The notes: generated by a model from the letters alone, not told the origin. Numbered from the stretch's first letter, positions 17,615 through 28,389 are shown. The stretch: DNA of 42,336 nucleotides from Glaciecola sp. UBA983 (GCA_002292215.1 DBBN01000104.1:752-43087), one strand, 5' to 3'. Made by a program: numbers and translations.

Positions 17615-18780
17615 TATTTGCCCTCCGCAGCAGCTACAACTTTTTGTGCAGCATCTGTAAGCGACTCTGCAGCGATAATATCAAGACCAGAATTAGCTAA
17701 TACTTCACGTCCTAATAACGCGTTAGTACCTTCTAAACGAACCACTACAGGTACGTTTACGCCAACTTCTTTAACTGCGCCAATGATGCCTTCAGCAATC
17801 ATGTCACAACGTACGATACCACCAAAGATATTAACTAATACTGCTTTAACATTCTCATCTGATAAGATGATTTTGAATGCTTCTGCAACACGTTCTTTAG
17901 TCGCGCCACCACCAACATCTAGGAAGTTAGCAGGTTTGCCGCCGTGTAAATTAACGATATCCATCGTACCCATTGCTAGGCCGGCACCGTTAACCATACA
18001 ACCAACATTACCATCTAGCGCAACGTAGTTTAGTTCCCAAGCAGCAGCTTGTGCTTCACGCGCGTCTTCTTGTGAAGGATCGTGCATTTCTTGAAGCTTA
18101 GGCTGGCGATACATCGCGTTACCATCGATAGCAACTTTAGCATCTAAACAATGTAAATCACCGTCAGCTTTAATTACTAGAGGGTTGATTTCGATTAGTG
18201 CTACGTCTAATTCTTCAAACATTTTCGCTAGACCCATGAAGATCGTAGTGAACTGACGAATTTGCACACCTTTAAGACCTAAAGCAAACGCGATTTCACG
18301 TGCTTGGTAAGGTTGTGCACCGACTAGTGGATCGATAGCTGCTTTTAAGATTTTTTCTGGGGTTTCTTCTGCAACCGTTTCAATTTCAACACCACCTTCG
18401 GTAGATGCCATGAAAACAATACTACGTGTTGCACGGTCAACAACTGCACCTAAGTACAATTCTTGAGCGATGTCAGTGCAAGTCTCAACTAAGATCTTTG
18501 TCACTGGCTGACCCGCTTCGTCAGTTTGATATGTAACCAAGTTTTTGCCTAACCAGTTTTCTGCGAAAGCTGTAATTTCTTCTTTCGTCTTAACTAGTTT
18601 AACACCGCCAGCCTTACCGCGACCACCAGCGTGTACTTGACATTTAACTACCCACTCTTCACCGCCAATGCGATCCGCTGCGTCAGCAGCTTCTTGAGGA
18701 GTACCGGCAGCAAATCCTTCAGATACAGGTAAACCGTATTCTTTGAAAAGCTGTTTACCCTGATATTCATGCAAATTCAT
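17614..18780 (-). CDS. sucC: succinyl-CoA synthetase beta subunit
   Basis: The 388 residues match E. coli SucC in length. It starts [20 protein letters not shown] and has the ATP-grasp segment [19 protein letters not shown] near 46-64. The CoA-ligase part follows, with [20 protein letters not shown] and [17 protein letters not shown]. It grasps nucleotide and succinate in the SucCD heterotetramer. It begins 150 bp after sucB, an unusually structured gap ending with a terminator-like hairpin about 28 bp before its ATG. Confidence 0.97.
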   Translation of the reverse strand: MNLHEYQGKQLFKEYGLPVSEGFAAGTPQEAADAADRIGGEEWVVKCQVHAGGRGKAGGVKLVKTKEEITAFAENWLGKNLVTYQTDEAGQPVTKILVETCTDIAQELYLGAVVDRATRSIVFMASTEGGVEIETVAEETPEKILKAAIDPLVGAQPYQAREIAFALGLKGVQIRQFTTIFMGLAKMFEELDVALIEINPLVIKADGDLHCLDAKVAIDGNAMYRQPKLQEMHDPSQEDAREAQAAAWELNYVALDGNVGCMVNGAGLAMGTMDIVNLHGGKPANFLDVGGGATKERVAEAFKIILSDENVKAVLVNIFGGIVRCDMIAEGIIGAVKEVGVNVPVVVRLEGTNALLGREVLANSGLDIIAAESLTDAAQKVVAAAEGK

Positions 18781-18809
18781 GGTTATATTCTATCCGCTTT
18801 AGTAAATTT

Positions 18810-18920
18810 AAAAAAAGTCGACATCCCGACTGTAATTATAGTAGACGTTACTCCAACGTCTATAATAAGAAAGATGATACATCACACATCACCTTTCTCA
18901 ATTTATTCAAGACTAATGTC
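18810..18920 (-). other. sucB-sucC gap with a string of hairpins
   Basis: On the minus strand, after the sucB stop, four hairpins follow one another: AAGAC/GTCTT, AGAAAG-x-TGAT/ATCA-x-CTTTCT (spanning about 18870-18899), AGACGTT/AACGTCT (about 18843-18861), and AGTCG/CGACT (18827-18831 with 18816-18820) followed by seven T. The last looks like a short intrinsic terminator just upstream of sucC. Confidence 0.55.
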
Positions 18921-18930
18921 TTAAAATTTA

Positions 18931-20403
18931 TTATACATCTAATAGTAAACGAGTTGGATCTTCTAGCATTTCTTTCACTGTCACTAGGAAACCAACTGAT
19001 TCTTTACCATCGACGATTCGGTGATCATAAGATAGCGCTAAGTACATCATTGGTAAAATTTCTACTTTACCATTGACGGCCATTGGGCGGTCTTGGATCT
19101 TATGCATACCTAAAATTGCACTTTGTGGTGGGTTGATAATTGGCGTTGATAACAACGAACCAAATACACCACCGTTAGTGATCGTGAAGTTACCACCTTG
19201 CAGTTCATCAAGTGATAATTTACCGTCACGACCTTTTAATGCTAAGGCTTTGATACCTGATTCAATACCAGCCATACCTAATGTGTCTGTATCTTTTAAT
19301 ACAGGAGTCACTAGACCGCGAGGCGTAGAAACTGCAATCGAGATATCAAAATAGTTATGATAAACAATATCATCACCGTCAATTGACGCATTTACTTCTG
19401 GGAAACGTTTCAACGCTTCAGTCACCGCTTTTACATAAAAAGACATGAAACCTAAACGAATGCCATGACGCTTTTCAAAGCTTTCTTGGTATTGCTTACG
19501 TAAATCCATGATTGGTTTCATGTTGATTTCGTTGAAAGTAGTTAACATTGCTGTTGAGTTTTTCGCTTGTAGTAAACGATTTGCAATAGTTTTGCGTAAG
19601 CGTGTCATTGGAACACGTTTTTCAGTACGTTCGCCCATAGGAACTGCCGGTGCCTCTGTAGTTGTGCTCGCCGCTTTAGCCGCAGGAACAGATTTTAATG
19701 ATTTTTCAACGTCGTCTTTAGTGACACGACCGCCTTTACCTGTGCCTTTAATGCTCGCAGCATCTAGGCCTTTCTCAGCTAATAAACGACGTACAGATGG
19801 ACTAAGCGCATCTGACTCAGCGCCGCTATCTGCTGCTGCTGCAACTGGTGCAGCTGCAGCAACCGCGCCTGCTACAAATTTAGCAATAGCTTGCTCAGCT
19901 AAGACTGTTGCGCCTTCTTCAAAAAGAATCTCAGATAGGACGCCTGCACTGGGTGCTACCACTTCTAGTACCACTTTATCCGTTTCAATATCAACTAGGT
20001 TTTGGTCTTGTTCAACCGCTTCACCTACTTTTACATGCCATGTGGCAATCGTAGCATCAGCAACAGATTCTGGTAATACAGGTACTTTGATATCCGTGGC
20101 AGGACCGCTAGCAGCTGGTGCTGCAACGGCTGGAGTCGCTTTTGCGGCCGGAACTGCCGCAGCGCCACCAGAAGTCAGATTAGCAATTAATTGCTCACCT
20201 AATACTGTATCGCCTTCTTGAAATAAGATCTCAGAAATAACGCCATCTTCTGGTGCTACAACTTCAAGTACCACTTTGTCGGTTTCGATATCAACAAGAT
20301 TTTGGTCGCGAGACACAGTGTCACCCGCTTTAACATGCCAAGTTGCAATCGTTGCATCAGCTACCGATTCTGGTAACACCGGAACTTTAATTTCAGTAGT
20401 CAT
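18931..20403 (-). CDS. sucB: 2-oxoglutarate dehydrogenase E2 with two lipoyl domains
   Basis: The dihydrolipoyl succinyltransferase of the 2-oxoglutarate dehydrogenase complex. At 490 residues it is about 85 longer than E. coli SucB because it has two N-terminal lipoyl domains (about 1-77 and 103-180), each with the lipoylation motif [11 protein letters not shown]. Ala/Pro-rich linkers follow each. Then come the peripheral-subunit-binding domain (about 200-240, [20 protein letters not shown]) and the catalytic acyltransferase domain with the HRIVDGKE active-site motif near the C-terminus. It lies 9 bp after sucA. By hand count the two lipoyl copies share about 59 of 72 residues. Confidence 0.96.
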   Translation of the reverse strand: MTTEIKVPVLPESVADATIATWHVKAGDTVSRDQNLVDIETDKVVLEVVAPEDGVISEILFQEGDTVLGEQLIANLTSGGAAAVPAAKATPAVAAPAASGPATDIKVPVLPESVADATIATWHVKVGEAVEQDQNLVDIETDKVVLEVVAPSAGVLSEILFEEGATVLAEQAIAKFVAGAVAAAAPVAAAADSGAESDALSPSVRRLLAEKGLDAASIKGTGKGGRVTKDDVEKSLKSVPAAKAASTTTEAPAVPMGERTEKRVPMTRLRKTIANRLLQAKNSTAMLTTFNEINMKPIMDLRKQYQESFEKRHGIRLGFMSFYVKAVTEALKRFPEVNASIDGDDIVYHNYFDISIAVSTPRGLVTPVLKDTDTLGMAGIESGIKALALKGRDGKLSLDELQGGNFTITNGGVFGSLLSTPIINPPQSAILGMHKIQDRPMAVNGKVEILPMMYLALSYDHRIVDGKESVGFLVTVKEMLEDPTRLLLDV

Positions 20404-20412
20404 TTGAGATCC

Positions 20413-23238
20413 TTATTTAATGGTTAGTGCGTCATCAACCAATTGTTTTTGTTGTTGGTTGTGAACAGAAATATAGCCTACCGCTGGTGAAGCTGAAGCA
20501 TCACGACCGGCGTAAGTTAATGTCGCTCCTTGCGGGATAGACGCATAAAAGCGATGTTGTGAACAGTACCAAGCGCCTTGATTCATTGGCTCTTCTTGAC
20601 ACCAAACCCAATCTGTAACGTGCGCATATTGTGCAAGTTCAGCGTTGATTTCATCAATTGGGAATGGATATAACTGTTCGATGCGGATAATAGCCACATC
20701 AGTTTGTTTATTTTCACGGCGTTTTTCAAGCAAGTCATAGTAAACTTTACCTGAACACATGACGACGCGTGTAACCTGTTTAGGGTCGATCTCGTCAATT
20801 TCACCAATGATATTTTGAAATACACCTGTCGATAATTCTTCTAATGAAGAAACAGCTAATGGATGACGTAACAATGACTTAGGCGACATAACCACTAATG
20901 GTCGACGCATTGGACGAACTGCTTGGCGAACCAACATATTATACACTTGCGCAGGTGTAGATGGAACACACACTTGCCAGTTATGATCAGCACATAATTG
21001 TAAGAAACGCTCTAGACGTGCTGAGCTATGTTCAGGACCTTGACCTTCATAACCGTGAGGTAACAGCATCGTTAAGCCGCACAAGCGACCCCACTTAGCT
21101 TCACCTGAACACAAGAATTGGTCAAATACAACTTGAGCGCCGTTGGCGAAATCACCAAATTGTGCTTCCCAAATAGTCAAAGTACGCGGCTCAGCTGTCG
21201 CAAAACCATACTCAAATGCTAATACTGCTTCTTCAGATAGCACAGAGTCATATAGTTCGATATGCCCTTGGTCTGCATTTAGGTGTTGTAACGGCATATA
21301 CGTAGAACCGTCAGTTTGATTATGCAATACCGCATGACGATGGAAGAATGTGCCACGGCCAGAATCTTGTCCCGTAATACGAATATCATGTTGGCGGTCT
21401 AAGATGTTGGCATACGCTAAGTTTTCAGCCATACCCCAATCTAATAAACGTTCACCCTCAACCATCGATTTACGATCAACGTATAACTTATTAACACGTG
21501 ATTGTAATTTTTGGTCTTCCGGGAAATCAATCAAACGTTGCCCTAGCTCTGTCAGTTTTTCTACTGACGTTGCTGCATCATAAGGTACATCCCAATCATG
21601 TCCAATAAAAGGAGTCCAATCCACTGAATGCTCTGTCATTGGACGCCATTCTTCAACTACACATGCGCCATGATCTAACGCTGAACGGTACTCAGCAATG
21701 AGTTTTTCAACTTCATGATCGTCAATCGACCCTTCTGCCGTTAATTGATCAGCATAGAGTTGACGAGGTACAGGGTGCTTTTTGACTTTTTGGTACATTA
21801 AAGGCTGAGTTGCATTAGGCTCATCAGCTTCGTTGTGACCGTGACGACGATAACAAACTAAATCAATAACCACATCACGTTTGAACTTGTTACGGTAATC
21901 TAACGCGAGTTTAGTAACAAACAACACCGCTTCAGGATCATCACCATTTACATGGAAGATTGGCGCCTGAACCATTTTAGCGATATCAGTACAGTATTGA
22001 GTCGAACGGGTATCTTCAACTTTAGACGTGGTAAAACCAACTTGGTTATTAACAACAATTCGAACTGTGCCACCCACTGCAAAACCGCGGGTTTGAGACA
22101 TGTTAAAGGTTTCTTGAACAACACCTTGGCCAGCAATCGCTGAATCACCGTGTATTGTGATAGGCAAAACTTTTGCGCCATCTCCAGAATCACGACGGGA
22201 AAGACGAGCACGTACCGAACCCATTACAACTGGATTAACAATTTCTAAATGCGATGGGTTAAACGCTAACGCTAAGTGAACATTGCCACCTTCCGTCGCA
22301 AAGTCAGAAGAGAAACCTGCATGATATTTAACATCACCCGCACCTAACGAATCATCATGCTTACCTGCGAACTCATCAAATAATACCGATGGGTTTTTAC
22401 CTAAGACATTGACTAATACGTTTAAGCGACCGCGGTGAGCCATACCTATTACGACTTCTTTAGTGCCAGCTTTACCCGCTTCGCTAATTAAGCCTTTAAG
22501 CATTGGAACTAAACTATCACCACCTTCAAGCGAGAAACGCTTGGCACCTGGGAATTTCGCGCCTAAGTATTTTTCCATACCATCAGCAGCGATTAACCCT
22601 TTCAGAATTTTAATCTTTTCTTCACGGCTAATGACTGGCTTAGATTCAACAGATTCAATACGTTGTTGCAACCAACGTTTTTGCTCTGTGTCGGTAATAT
22701 GCATGTACTCTGAACCAATTGAACCGCAATAAGTACGGTTCAATGATTGGAATAAATCACCTAATGGTAATTTGTCTTTGCCTAACGCATAAGAACCCAA
22801 ATTAAACTGGGTATCAAAATCTTTGTCAGTTAAGTTGTGGTGTGATAACTCTAAATCGCGAACACGTTCTTGCTTCCATAGACCTAATGGGTCTAAGTTA
22901 GCATGCTGATGTCCACGGAAACGGAAGGCATTGATTAACTGTAATACTTTGACTTGTTTTTCATCACCCGCAGCACCAATTATAGGTGCAGCACTGTTAC
23001 CTACTCGAGCCATTGGCCCAAGCGCTGCCATTTTTCGGAATTCATCACGAACTTTGGTGTGATTTGAATCGATCTCGACTCCATCTACCTTAGGTAAAGT
23101 TTCAAAGACGTGTTGCCAAGTCGATGGGACGCTTTGTGGGTCCTCGAGATATGCTTCATACAATTCCTCAACGTATGCCGCATTCGCACCAGCCATGTGA
23201 GATGTTTCCCACCATGCTTTCATTGCGCTATCTTGCAT
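20413..23238 (-). CDS. sucA: 2-oxoglutarate dehydrogenase E1
   Basis: A 941-residue thiamine-diphosphate dehydrogenase (E. coli 933), which decarboxylates 2-oxoglutarate and succinylates SucB. Recognisable are the N-terminal SucB-binding region (YVEELYEAYLEDPQSVPSTW), GMAHRGRLNVLVNVLGK, the active-site segment HGDSAIAGQGVVQETFNMSQ, and RRHGHNEADEPNATQPLMY. AGGG precedes the ATG. It begins 142 bp after sdhB, with a terminator hairpin between them, so it probably has its own promoter as well as possible read-through from sdh. Confidence 0.97.
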   Translation of the reverse strand: MQDSAMKAWWETSHMAGANAAYVEELYEAYLEDPQSVPSTWQHVFETLPKVDGVEIDSNHTKVRDEFRKMAALGPMARVGNSAAPIIGAAGDEKQVKVLQLINAFRFRGHQHANLDPLGLWKQERVRDLELSHHNLTDKDFDTQFNLGSYALGKDKLPLGDLFQSLNRTYCGSIGSEYMHITDTEQKRWLQQRIESVESKPVISREEKIKILKGLIAADGMEKYLGAKFPGAKRFSLEGGDSLVPMLKGLISEAGKAGTKEVVIGMAHRGRLNVLVNVLGKNPSVLFDEFAGKHDDSLGAGDVKYHAGFSSDFATEGGNVHLALAFNPSHLEIVNPVVMGSVRARLSRRDSGDGAKVLPITIHGDSAIAGQGVVQETFNMSQTRGFAVGGTVRIVVNNQVGFTTSKVEDTRSTQYCTDIAKMVQAPIFHVNGDDPEAVLFVTKLALDYRNKFKRDVVIDLVCYRRHGHNEADEPNATQPLMYQKVKKHPVPRQLYADQLTAEGSIDDHEVEKLIAEYRSALDHGACVVEEWRPMTEHSVDWTPFIGHDWDVPYDAATSVEKLTELGQRLIDFPEDQKLQSRVNKLYVDRKSMVEGERLLDWGMAENLAYANILDRQHDIRITGQDSGRGTFFHRHAVLHNQTDGSTYMPLQHLNADQGHIELYDSVLSEEAVLAFEYGFATAEPRTLTIWEAQFGDFANGAQVVFDQFLCSGEAKWGRLCGLTMLLPHGYEGQGPEHSSARLERFLQLCADHNWQVCVPSTPAQVYNMLVRQAVRPMRRPLVVMSPKSLLRHPLAVSSLEELSTGVFQNIIGEIDEIDPKQVTRVVMCSGKVYYDLLEKRRENKQTDVAIIRIEQLYPFPIDEINAELAQYAHVTDWVWCQEEPMNQGAWYCSQHRFYASIPQGATLTYAGRDASASPAVGYISVHNQQQKQLVDDALTIK

Positions 23239-23303
23239 TATAATGCCCTGTCTACAAATTTAATATCACGTGAGTTCATCACTGACCTCACCACTAACTT
23301 TTA

Positions 23304-23341
23304 CTCAAAAAAATAGCTATCTGTATTACAGATAGCTATTT
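23304..23341 (-). terminator. Rho-independent terminator between sdhB and sucA
   Basis: A perfect 13-bp stem AAATAGCTATCTG / CAGATAGCTATTT (23311-23323 with 23329-23341) has a 5-nt loop and is followed on the minus strand by TTTTTTGAG. It should end most sdhCDAB transcripts before sucA. Confidence 0.8.
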
Positions 23342-23354
23342 AGAAACTAATTCG

Positions 23355-23374
23355 TGGGCGGGGAAACCCGCCCA
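23355..23374. repeat. GC-rich hairpin directly after sdhB
   Basis: GGGCGGG (23356-23362) and CCCGCCC (23367-23373), with a flanking T-A pair, enclose GAAA on the plus strand or TTTC on the minus strand. It begins 7 bp after the sdhB stop and lacks a T run, so it more likely protects the sdh mRNA end than terminates. Confidence 0.55.
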
Positions 23375-23380
23375 TAATCA

Positions 23381-24091
23381 CTAAACAGCTCGTTGTAAGA
23401 GCATGGACTTTATCTGACCAATCGCTTTGGTCGGATTTAACCCTTTTGGACATACGCTAACGCAGTTCATAATGCCGTGGCATCTGAATACACTAAACGC
23501 ATCGTCAAGATCATTCAATCGTTCATCAGTCGCACTATCGCGACTATCAATCAAGAAACGGTATGCATGTAACAAACCGGCTGGACCGATAAATTTATCA
23601 GGGTTCCACCAGAAAGATGGGCATGATGATGAACAACACGCGCATAAAATACATTCATATAAACCATCAAGTTTCGCACGCTCTTCCGGCATTTGAATAA
23701 ATTCACGCGATGGTGGATGGTTATCGTCATTGATTAAGAAAGGTTTAATTTTCTCATATTGTGTATAGAACTGTGTCATATCCACAACCAGGTCACGTAC
23801 TACCGGTAGACCTGGTAGCGGACGAACAATAATCTTACCTTTACCTAACGCTGATAACGGAGTGATACATGCAAGGCCGTTTTTGCCATTCATGTTCATC
23901 CCATCAGAACCACACACACCTTCACGGCATGAGCGACGGAAAGATAATGTCGGATCTGACTCTTTTAAGGCAATCAGTGCATCAAGCACCATCATGTCTT
24001 GACCTTCTTCAACTTCTAATGAGTACTCCTGCATACGCGGAGCATCATCAATATCTGGATTGTAACGATATATAGAAAAATTAAGTTGCAT
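23381..24091 (-). CDS. sdhB: succinate dehydrogenase iron-sulfur subunit
   Basis: A 236-residue protein with the plant-ferredoxin [2Fe-2S] motif SCREGVCGSDGMNMNGKNGL (about 55-76). The C-terminal [4Fe-4S] and [3Fe-4S] motifs follow (CILCACCSSSCPSFWW near 149-164, CHGIMNCVSVCPKGLNP near 206-222). It carries electrons from SdhA FAD to quinone in complex II. It lies 12 bp after sdhA, and its stop is followed by two hairpins. Confidence 0.97.
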   Translation of the reverse strand: MQLNFSIYRYNPDIDDAPRMQEYSLEVEEGQDMMVLDALIALKESDPTLSFRRSCREGVCGSDGMNMNGKNGLACITPLSALGKGKIIVRPLPGLPVVRDLVVDMTQFYTQYEKIKPFLINDDNHPPSREFIQMPEERAKLDGLYECILCACCSSSCPSFWWNPDKFIGPAGLLHAYRFLIDSRDSATDERLNDLDDAFSVFRCHGIMNCVSVCPKGLNPTKAIGQIKSMLLQRAV

Positions 24092-24103
24092 TGTCTTTTC
24101 TCC

Positions 24104-25876
24104 TTAATATGTACGTGCTTTCGGCGGGAATGCTTCTCGCAGAACAGGTGCCATATTAACTTCACGTTTAAGCATTGTTTCAGATTCAGGCAGATAAACA
24201 CTATGGCATAACCAATTGTCATCATCACGCTCAGGGAAATCGAAGCGGCTATGTGCACCACGACTCTCTGTTCTAAAGTTAGCTGCAACGGCGGTACTGT
24301 AAGCCGTTTCCATTAGGTTATCTAGTTCTAAGCACTCAATACGCTGAGTGTTAAAGTCAGATGACTTGTCGTCTAGTCTTGCATTTTTTAAACGTTCACG
24401 GATTTCGGCCAATTCTTTAAGACCTTCAGCCATTGAATCACCTTCACGGAATACCGAGAAATTCAACTGCATACATTGTTGCATATCTTTCTTGATTTGG
24501 ACTGGACATTCACCCTTACCAACTTCGCTGTTTTCCCAGCGATTGAAACGCGCTAGTGCGGCATCTATATCATCACTAGTTGCTTCACGAGTCGTTTCAA
24601 TTTCATTCAGTTTGGTGCCTAGATGTAAACCCGTAGCACGACCAAATACAACCAAATCAAGCAATGAGTTACCACCTAAACGGTTCGCACCGTGGACAGA
24701 TACACAGGCAATCTCACCACAAGCAAATAAACCTTTTACTTTAGACTCAGCACCGTTAGCATCGATTGTAATTACCTGACCATCAACATTAGTTGGAATA
24801 CCACCCATCATGTAATGACAAGTTGGGATAACTGGAATCGGTTCTTTAACTGGATCAACGTGAGCAAAAGTACGAGATAATTCAAGAATACCAGGTAAAC
24901 GAGACTCTAGAACATCTTTACCCAGATGATCGAGTTTCAATTTAAGGTGTGGACCCCAAGGGCCATCACAGCCACGGCCTTCGCGAATTTCTGTCATCAT
25001 TGAACGAGCAACAACATCACGACCCGCTAAATCTTTGGCATTTGGTGCATAACGTTCCATGAAACGTTCACCGTCTTTATTGAGTAAGTAACCACCTTCA
25101 CCACGGCAACCTTCAGTTACCAAAGTACCCGCGCCTGCAATACCCGTCGGGTGGAACTGCCACATTTCCATATCTTGTAATGGGACACCAGCACGCAATG
25201 CCATACCGACACCATCACCCGTGTTAATGTGTGCATTGGTAGTTGAAGCGTAAATACGCCCTGCACCACCAGTGGCTAAGACAACCGCCTTAGACTTGAA
25301 ATAAACGACTTCACCAGACTCGATATCAATCGCAGTACAACCGACAATATCACCGTCTTGATTTTTAACTAAATCGAGTGCATACCACTCAGAGAACACT
25401 TTAGTTTTGTTTTTTACATTTTGTTGATACAACAAATGTAACAGTGCGTGACCCGTACGGTCAGCCGCTGCAGCAGTTCGAGCTGCTTGCTCGCCACCAA
25501 AGTTTTTAGATTGACCGCCGAAAGGACGTTGGTAGACTTTACCTTCTTCTGTACGTGAGAAAGGTAGTCCCATGTTTTCCATTTCAATAATGGCTTCTGG
25601 TCCTGTTTTACACATATATTCGATTGCGTCTTGGTCACCGATATAATCAGAACCTTTAACTGTATCGTACATGTGCCATTCCCAATTATCTTCATGTGAA
25701 TTACCTAACGCAACGGTAATACCACCTTGAGCGGATACGGTATGAGAACGGGTTGGAAATACTTTTGATAATAACGCACAGGTTTTACCTGATTCAGTGA
25801 TTTGTAATGCAGCACGCATACCTGCGCCACCTGCACCAATTACTACTGCGTCAAACTCATGAACTGGAATACTCAT
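24104..25876 (-). CDS. sdhA: succinate dehydrogenase flavoprotein subunit
   Basis: A 590-residue flavoprotein (E. coli 588). The N-terminal dinucleotide motif is [30 protein letters not shown] includes the histidine that covalently holds [23 protein letters not shown] and the active-site [19 protein letters not shown] block follow. It oxidises succinate to fumarate in the cytoplasmic head of complex II. sdhD ends 6 bp before it. Confidence 0.98.
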   Translation of the reverse strand: MSIPVHEFDAVVIGAGGAGMRAALQITESGKTCALLSKVFPTRSHTVSAQGGITVALGNSHEDNWEWHMYDTVKGSDYIGDQDAIEYMCKTGPEAIIEMENMGLPFSRTEEGKVYQRPFGGQSKNFGGEQAARTAAAADRTGHALLHLLYQQNVKNKTKVFSEWYALDLVKNQDGDIVGCTAIDIESGEVVYFKSKAVVLATGGAGRIYASTTNAHINTGDGVGMALRAGVPLQDMEMWQFHPTGIAGAGTLVTEGCRGEGGYLLNKDGERFMERYAPNAKDLAGRDVVARSMMTEIREGRGCDGPWGPHLKLKLDHLGKDVLESRLPGILELSRTFAHVDPVKEPIPVIPTCHYMMGGIPTNVDGQVITIDANGAESKVKGLFACGEIACVSVHGANRLGGNSLLDLVVFGRATGLHLGTKLNEIETTREATSDDIDAALARFNRWENSEVGKGECPVQIKKDMQQCMQLNFSVFREGDSMAEGLKELAEIRERLKNARLDDKSSDFNTQRIECLELDNLMETAYSTAVAANFRTESRGAHSRFDFPERDDDNWLCHSVYLPESETMLKREVNMAPVLREAFPPKARTY

Positions 25877-25882
25877 AATACC

Positions 25883-26230
25883 TTACACTCCCCACAACAC
25901 GAATAAGCCAACTGCTACATAAGCAAAGGCGATTAAGTTTAGTACATATTGAATACCGGCACGTAAACCAGCTGGTTTAACGTAGTCAGTCAATACTTGC
26001 CATAAACCGATGCGCACGTGGAGCATAATTGACACTAATGCAGCAAACGTAAATACTTTCATAAACATACTAGCAAAGATTCCCTGCCAGATTGGATATG
26101 TTAGCGTTGGTGCTGTGAAAAACACAAACGCAATATAAAATGAATAAAGAGCAATGATTAATGCTGTTGCACGAAGCGAAACCCAATCTTGGATCCCGTT
26201 ACGTTTCATGGATGCTTGATTTGTTACCAC
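25883..26230 (-). CDS. sdhD: succinate dehydrogenase membrane anchor subunit
   Basis: A 115-residue protein with three predicted membrane helices and the motif SIMLHVRIGLWQVLTDYVK, which contains the heme b ligand histidine and quinone-site residues of SdhD. It overlaps sdhC by 7 bp. Confidence 0.95.
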   Translation of the reverse strand: MVTNQASMKRNGIQDWVSLRATALIIALYSFYIAFVFFTAPTLTYPIWQGIFASMFMKVFTFAALVSIMLHVRIGLWQVLTDYVKPAGLRAGIQYVLNLIAFAYVAVGLFVLWGV

Positions 26231-26598
26231 AATGCCACCCCTAAGATTAAGGTTAATACAATCCAGATACCGATAATGATGTTCGCACTCAGGTTACCTG
26301 ACTCAAGTTCTTCCCAGTAGCCCATATCCATAATCCCATGACGAATCCCGCCAAGGATGTGATAAGTTAAGGCTGATACTGTGCCTAATGCTACAAACTT
26401 CCCAATAAACCCGTCCATAATAGCTTGCACGTCATTGAAGCCTTGTTCTGAACCTAGCGATACCGCCCAAGCCCAAATTACAAACAACAATGCAAAAAAC
26501 ATCGCTACGCCGGTTACACGGTGCAAAATTGAAGAAATTGCAGAAGGTGGGAATTTAATGGTATTTAAATCCAAATTAACTGGTCTTTGCTTTTTCAC
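26224..26598 (-). CDS. sdhC: succinate dehydrogenase cytochrome b556 subunit
   Basis: A 124-residue anchor subunit with three helices. KKQRPVNLDLNTIKFPPSAI and then SSILHRVTGVAMF is the conserved start (quinone-site Ser and Arg), and YHILGGIRHGIMDMGYWEE has the heme ligand histidine. The start is GTG at 26598, since an in-frame stop lies three codons upstream and no earlier ATG is possible. First gene of the sdhCDAB unit. Confidence 0.95.
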   Translation of the reverse strand: MKKQRPVNLDLNTIKFPPSAISSILHRVTGVAMFFALLFVIWAWAVSLGSEQGFNDVQAIMDGFIGKFVALGTVSALTYHILGGIRHGIMDMGYWEELESGNLSANIIIGIWIVLTLILGVALW

Positions 26599-27062
26599 AA
26601 TACGTTAGCCTATTTTCTCATTCGTGGGGTTTTATCCCCTTTTAAGTATGGTCTTTTATAATGATAAACGAGTATAAAAGTTCACAAATAACGGTTTCGT
26701 GCCAAATTCAGCAAATGTTAATCATTTGTGAATATTTAATAACTTAATTATCGGCAAATCCAACCGATATAAAAAGCACTGCGAAGTATATCCATAGCGG
26801 TATCGAATTACAATTTTTTGTTAGGAATTAAGACATTGGTAGTAAATTGTTTTTTGCACCTTCATATAACGAACTGAAATTAACGTTATATATTAAGGTA
26901 ATTATCATAAAAATTGACTTACTGCTAGTTTAGACGTACAACTATGCCCCCTTTTCAAAAGGGAAAAATAGTTACATACTGCATATAACGCAATAACATG
27001 CACTCTATGCAAAATGCTATTATGAATAATAATGCAAATATGAATACTGAGGAGAACCACAC
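26599..27062. promoter_or_regulatory. sdhC-gltA divergent regulatory region
   Basis: This 464-bp AT-rich gap separates the divergent gltA and sdh genes and must hold both promoters. A -10-like TATTAT at 27018-27023 lies about 40 bp before gltA but has no good -35, suggesting an activator. An inverted repeat CCCTTTT-C-AAAAGGG sits at 26949-26963. I looked for CRP and ArcA sites and found none that I would defend. No open frame of interest. Confidence 0.5.
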
Positions 27063-28343
27063 ATGGCAGACAAAAAAGCCATCTTAAAAATTGACGGTAA
27101 AGAAGTCGAACTTCCTATATTACAGGGTACAGCTGGACAAGACGTCATCGACGTACGTGCATTAGGCGCAACGGGTTATTTTACCTATGATCCTGGATTT
27201 ATGGCGACGGGTTCTTGTGAATCGTCAATTACTTATATTGATGGCGCTGAAGGTGTTCTGTTACATCGTGGTTTCCCGATTGGCGAACTAGCCCAAGATT
27301 CAGATTATCTAGAAGTGTGTTACATGCTTCTTCATGGCGACCAGCCAACTGCAGAGCAATATGCAGAATTTAAAGACACAATCACCAACCACACAATGGT
27401 ACATGAACAAATCAACATGTTCTTCCATGGTTTCAGAAACGATTCTCACCCAATGGCAATGCTATGCGGCACTGTTGGTGCTTTATCATCGTTTTACCAC
27501 AGCGATTTAGATGTGACTAATCCAGCTCAGCGCATCCGTTCAGCACATCGTTTAATCGCGAAAATGCCGACTCTGATAGCAATGGCATACAAATACAGTG
27601 TGGGTCAGCCTTTTGTCTATCCTAAGAATGATTTATCGTACGCCGGTAACTTCTTAAACATGATGTTCTCAGTTCCGACAGAAGATTATTACATCAGCCC
27701 TGCTGTTGAAAAAGCCATGGATCGTATCTTTATTTTGCATGCTGATCATGAACAAAACGCGTCAACATCGACTGTACGTTTAGCGGGTTCTTCTGGCGCA
27801 AATCCTTATGCGTGTATTGCAGCAGGCGTTGCATCTCTATGGGGCCCTGCACACGGCGGCGCTAATGAAGCGTGTTTAAAAATGCTTGAAGAAATCGGTA
27901 CGGTTGACCGCATTCCTGAATTTATTGCACGTGCAAAAGACAAGTCAGATTCATACCGCTTGATGGGCTTTGGCCATCGCGTATACAAAAACACAGATCC
28001 TCGCGCTAAAGTAATGCGTGAGAGCTGTCATGAAGTGTTGGCAGAGCTTAAGCTAGACGATCCGTTATTAGACGTTGCAATGGAGCTAGAACGTGTTGCA
28101 CTCTCTGACCCGTATTTTGCTGATAAGAAGTTGTTCCCTAACGTAGATTTCTACTCAGGTATCGTGCTTAAAGCAATTGGTATCCCAACGAATATGTTTA
28201 CGTGTATTTTTGCACTAGCAAGAACAGTAGGTTGGATTTCACACTGGCATGAGATGATGAGCCAACCAGGTCAAAAAATTGGCCGTCCTCGTCAACTGTA
28301 TACCGGTCATACTGAACGTAAATACGAAGCGATTAAAAAATAG
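27063..28343 (+). CDS. gltA: citrate synthase, type II hexameric form
   Basis: A 426-residue citrate synthase (E. coli 427), condensing oxaloacetate and acetyl-CoA. Visible active-site segments are [20 protein letters not shown] (histidine), [32 protein letters not shown], and [15 protein letters not shown] with the catalytic aspartate. A GAGGAGAA ribosome site is 7 bp from the ATG. It is divergent from sdhC, the usual gammaproteobacterial layout, and a terminator follows. Confidence 0.98.
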   Translation: MADKKAILKIDGKEVELPILQGTAGQDVIDVRALGATGYFTYDPGFMATGSCESSITYIDGAEGVLLHRGFPIGELAQDSDYLEVCYMLLHGDQPTAEQYAEFKDTITNHTMVHEQINMFFHGFRNDSHPMAMLCGTVGALSSFYHSDLDVTNPAQRIRSAHRLIAKMPTLIAMAYKYSVGQPFVYPKNDLSYAGNFLNMMFSVPTEDYYISPAVEKAMDRIFILHADHEQNASTSTVRLAGSSGANPYACIAAGVASLWGPAHGGANEACLKMLEEIGTVDRIPEFIARAKDKSDSYRLMGFGHRVYKNTDPRAKVMRESCHEVLAELKLDDPLLDVAMELERVALSDPYFADKKLFPNVDFYSGIVLKAIGIPTNMFTCIFALARTVGWISHWHEMMSQPGQKIGRPRQLYTGHTERKYEAIKK

Positions 28344-28365
28344 TAGTCAAAAATTAATCTATTTG

Positions 28366-28389
28366 AAAGCACCTTAGGGTGCTTTTTTT
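28366..28389 (+). terminator. gltA terminator
   Basis: AAAGCACC (28366-28373) pairs with GGTGCTTT (28378-28385) around TTAG, followed by further T. It lies 22 bp after the gltA stop. Confidence 0.88.

Noticed and set aside
17618..18028. 136-codon open frame opposite sucC
   Set aside because: Antisense to a conserved gene, no ribosome site, composition reflects reversed sucC codons.
19508..20221. 237-codon open frame opposite sucB
   Set aside because: It arises from the Ala/Val-rich linker and lipoyl coding on the other strand, shows no family match, and lies wholly inside a certain gene.
26680..27010. CRP or ArcA sites in the sdhC-gltA gap
   Set aside because: Half-site-like words such as TTGTGA and TAAC repeats occur, but none has correct partner and spacing; AT-rich DNA gives these by chance.
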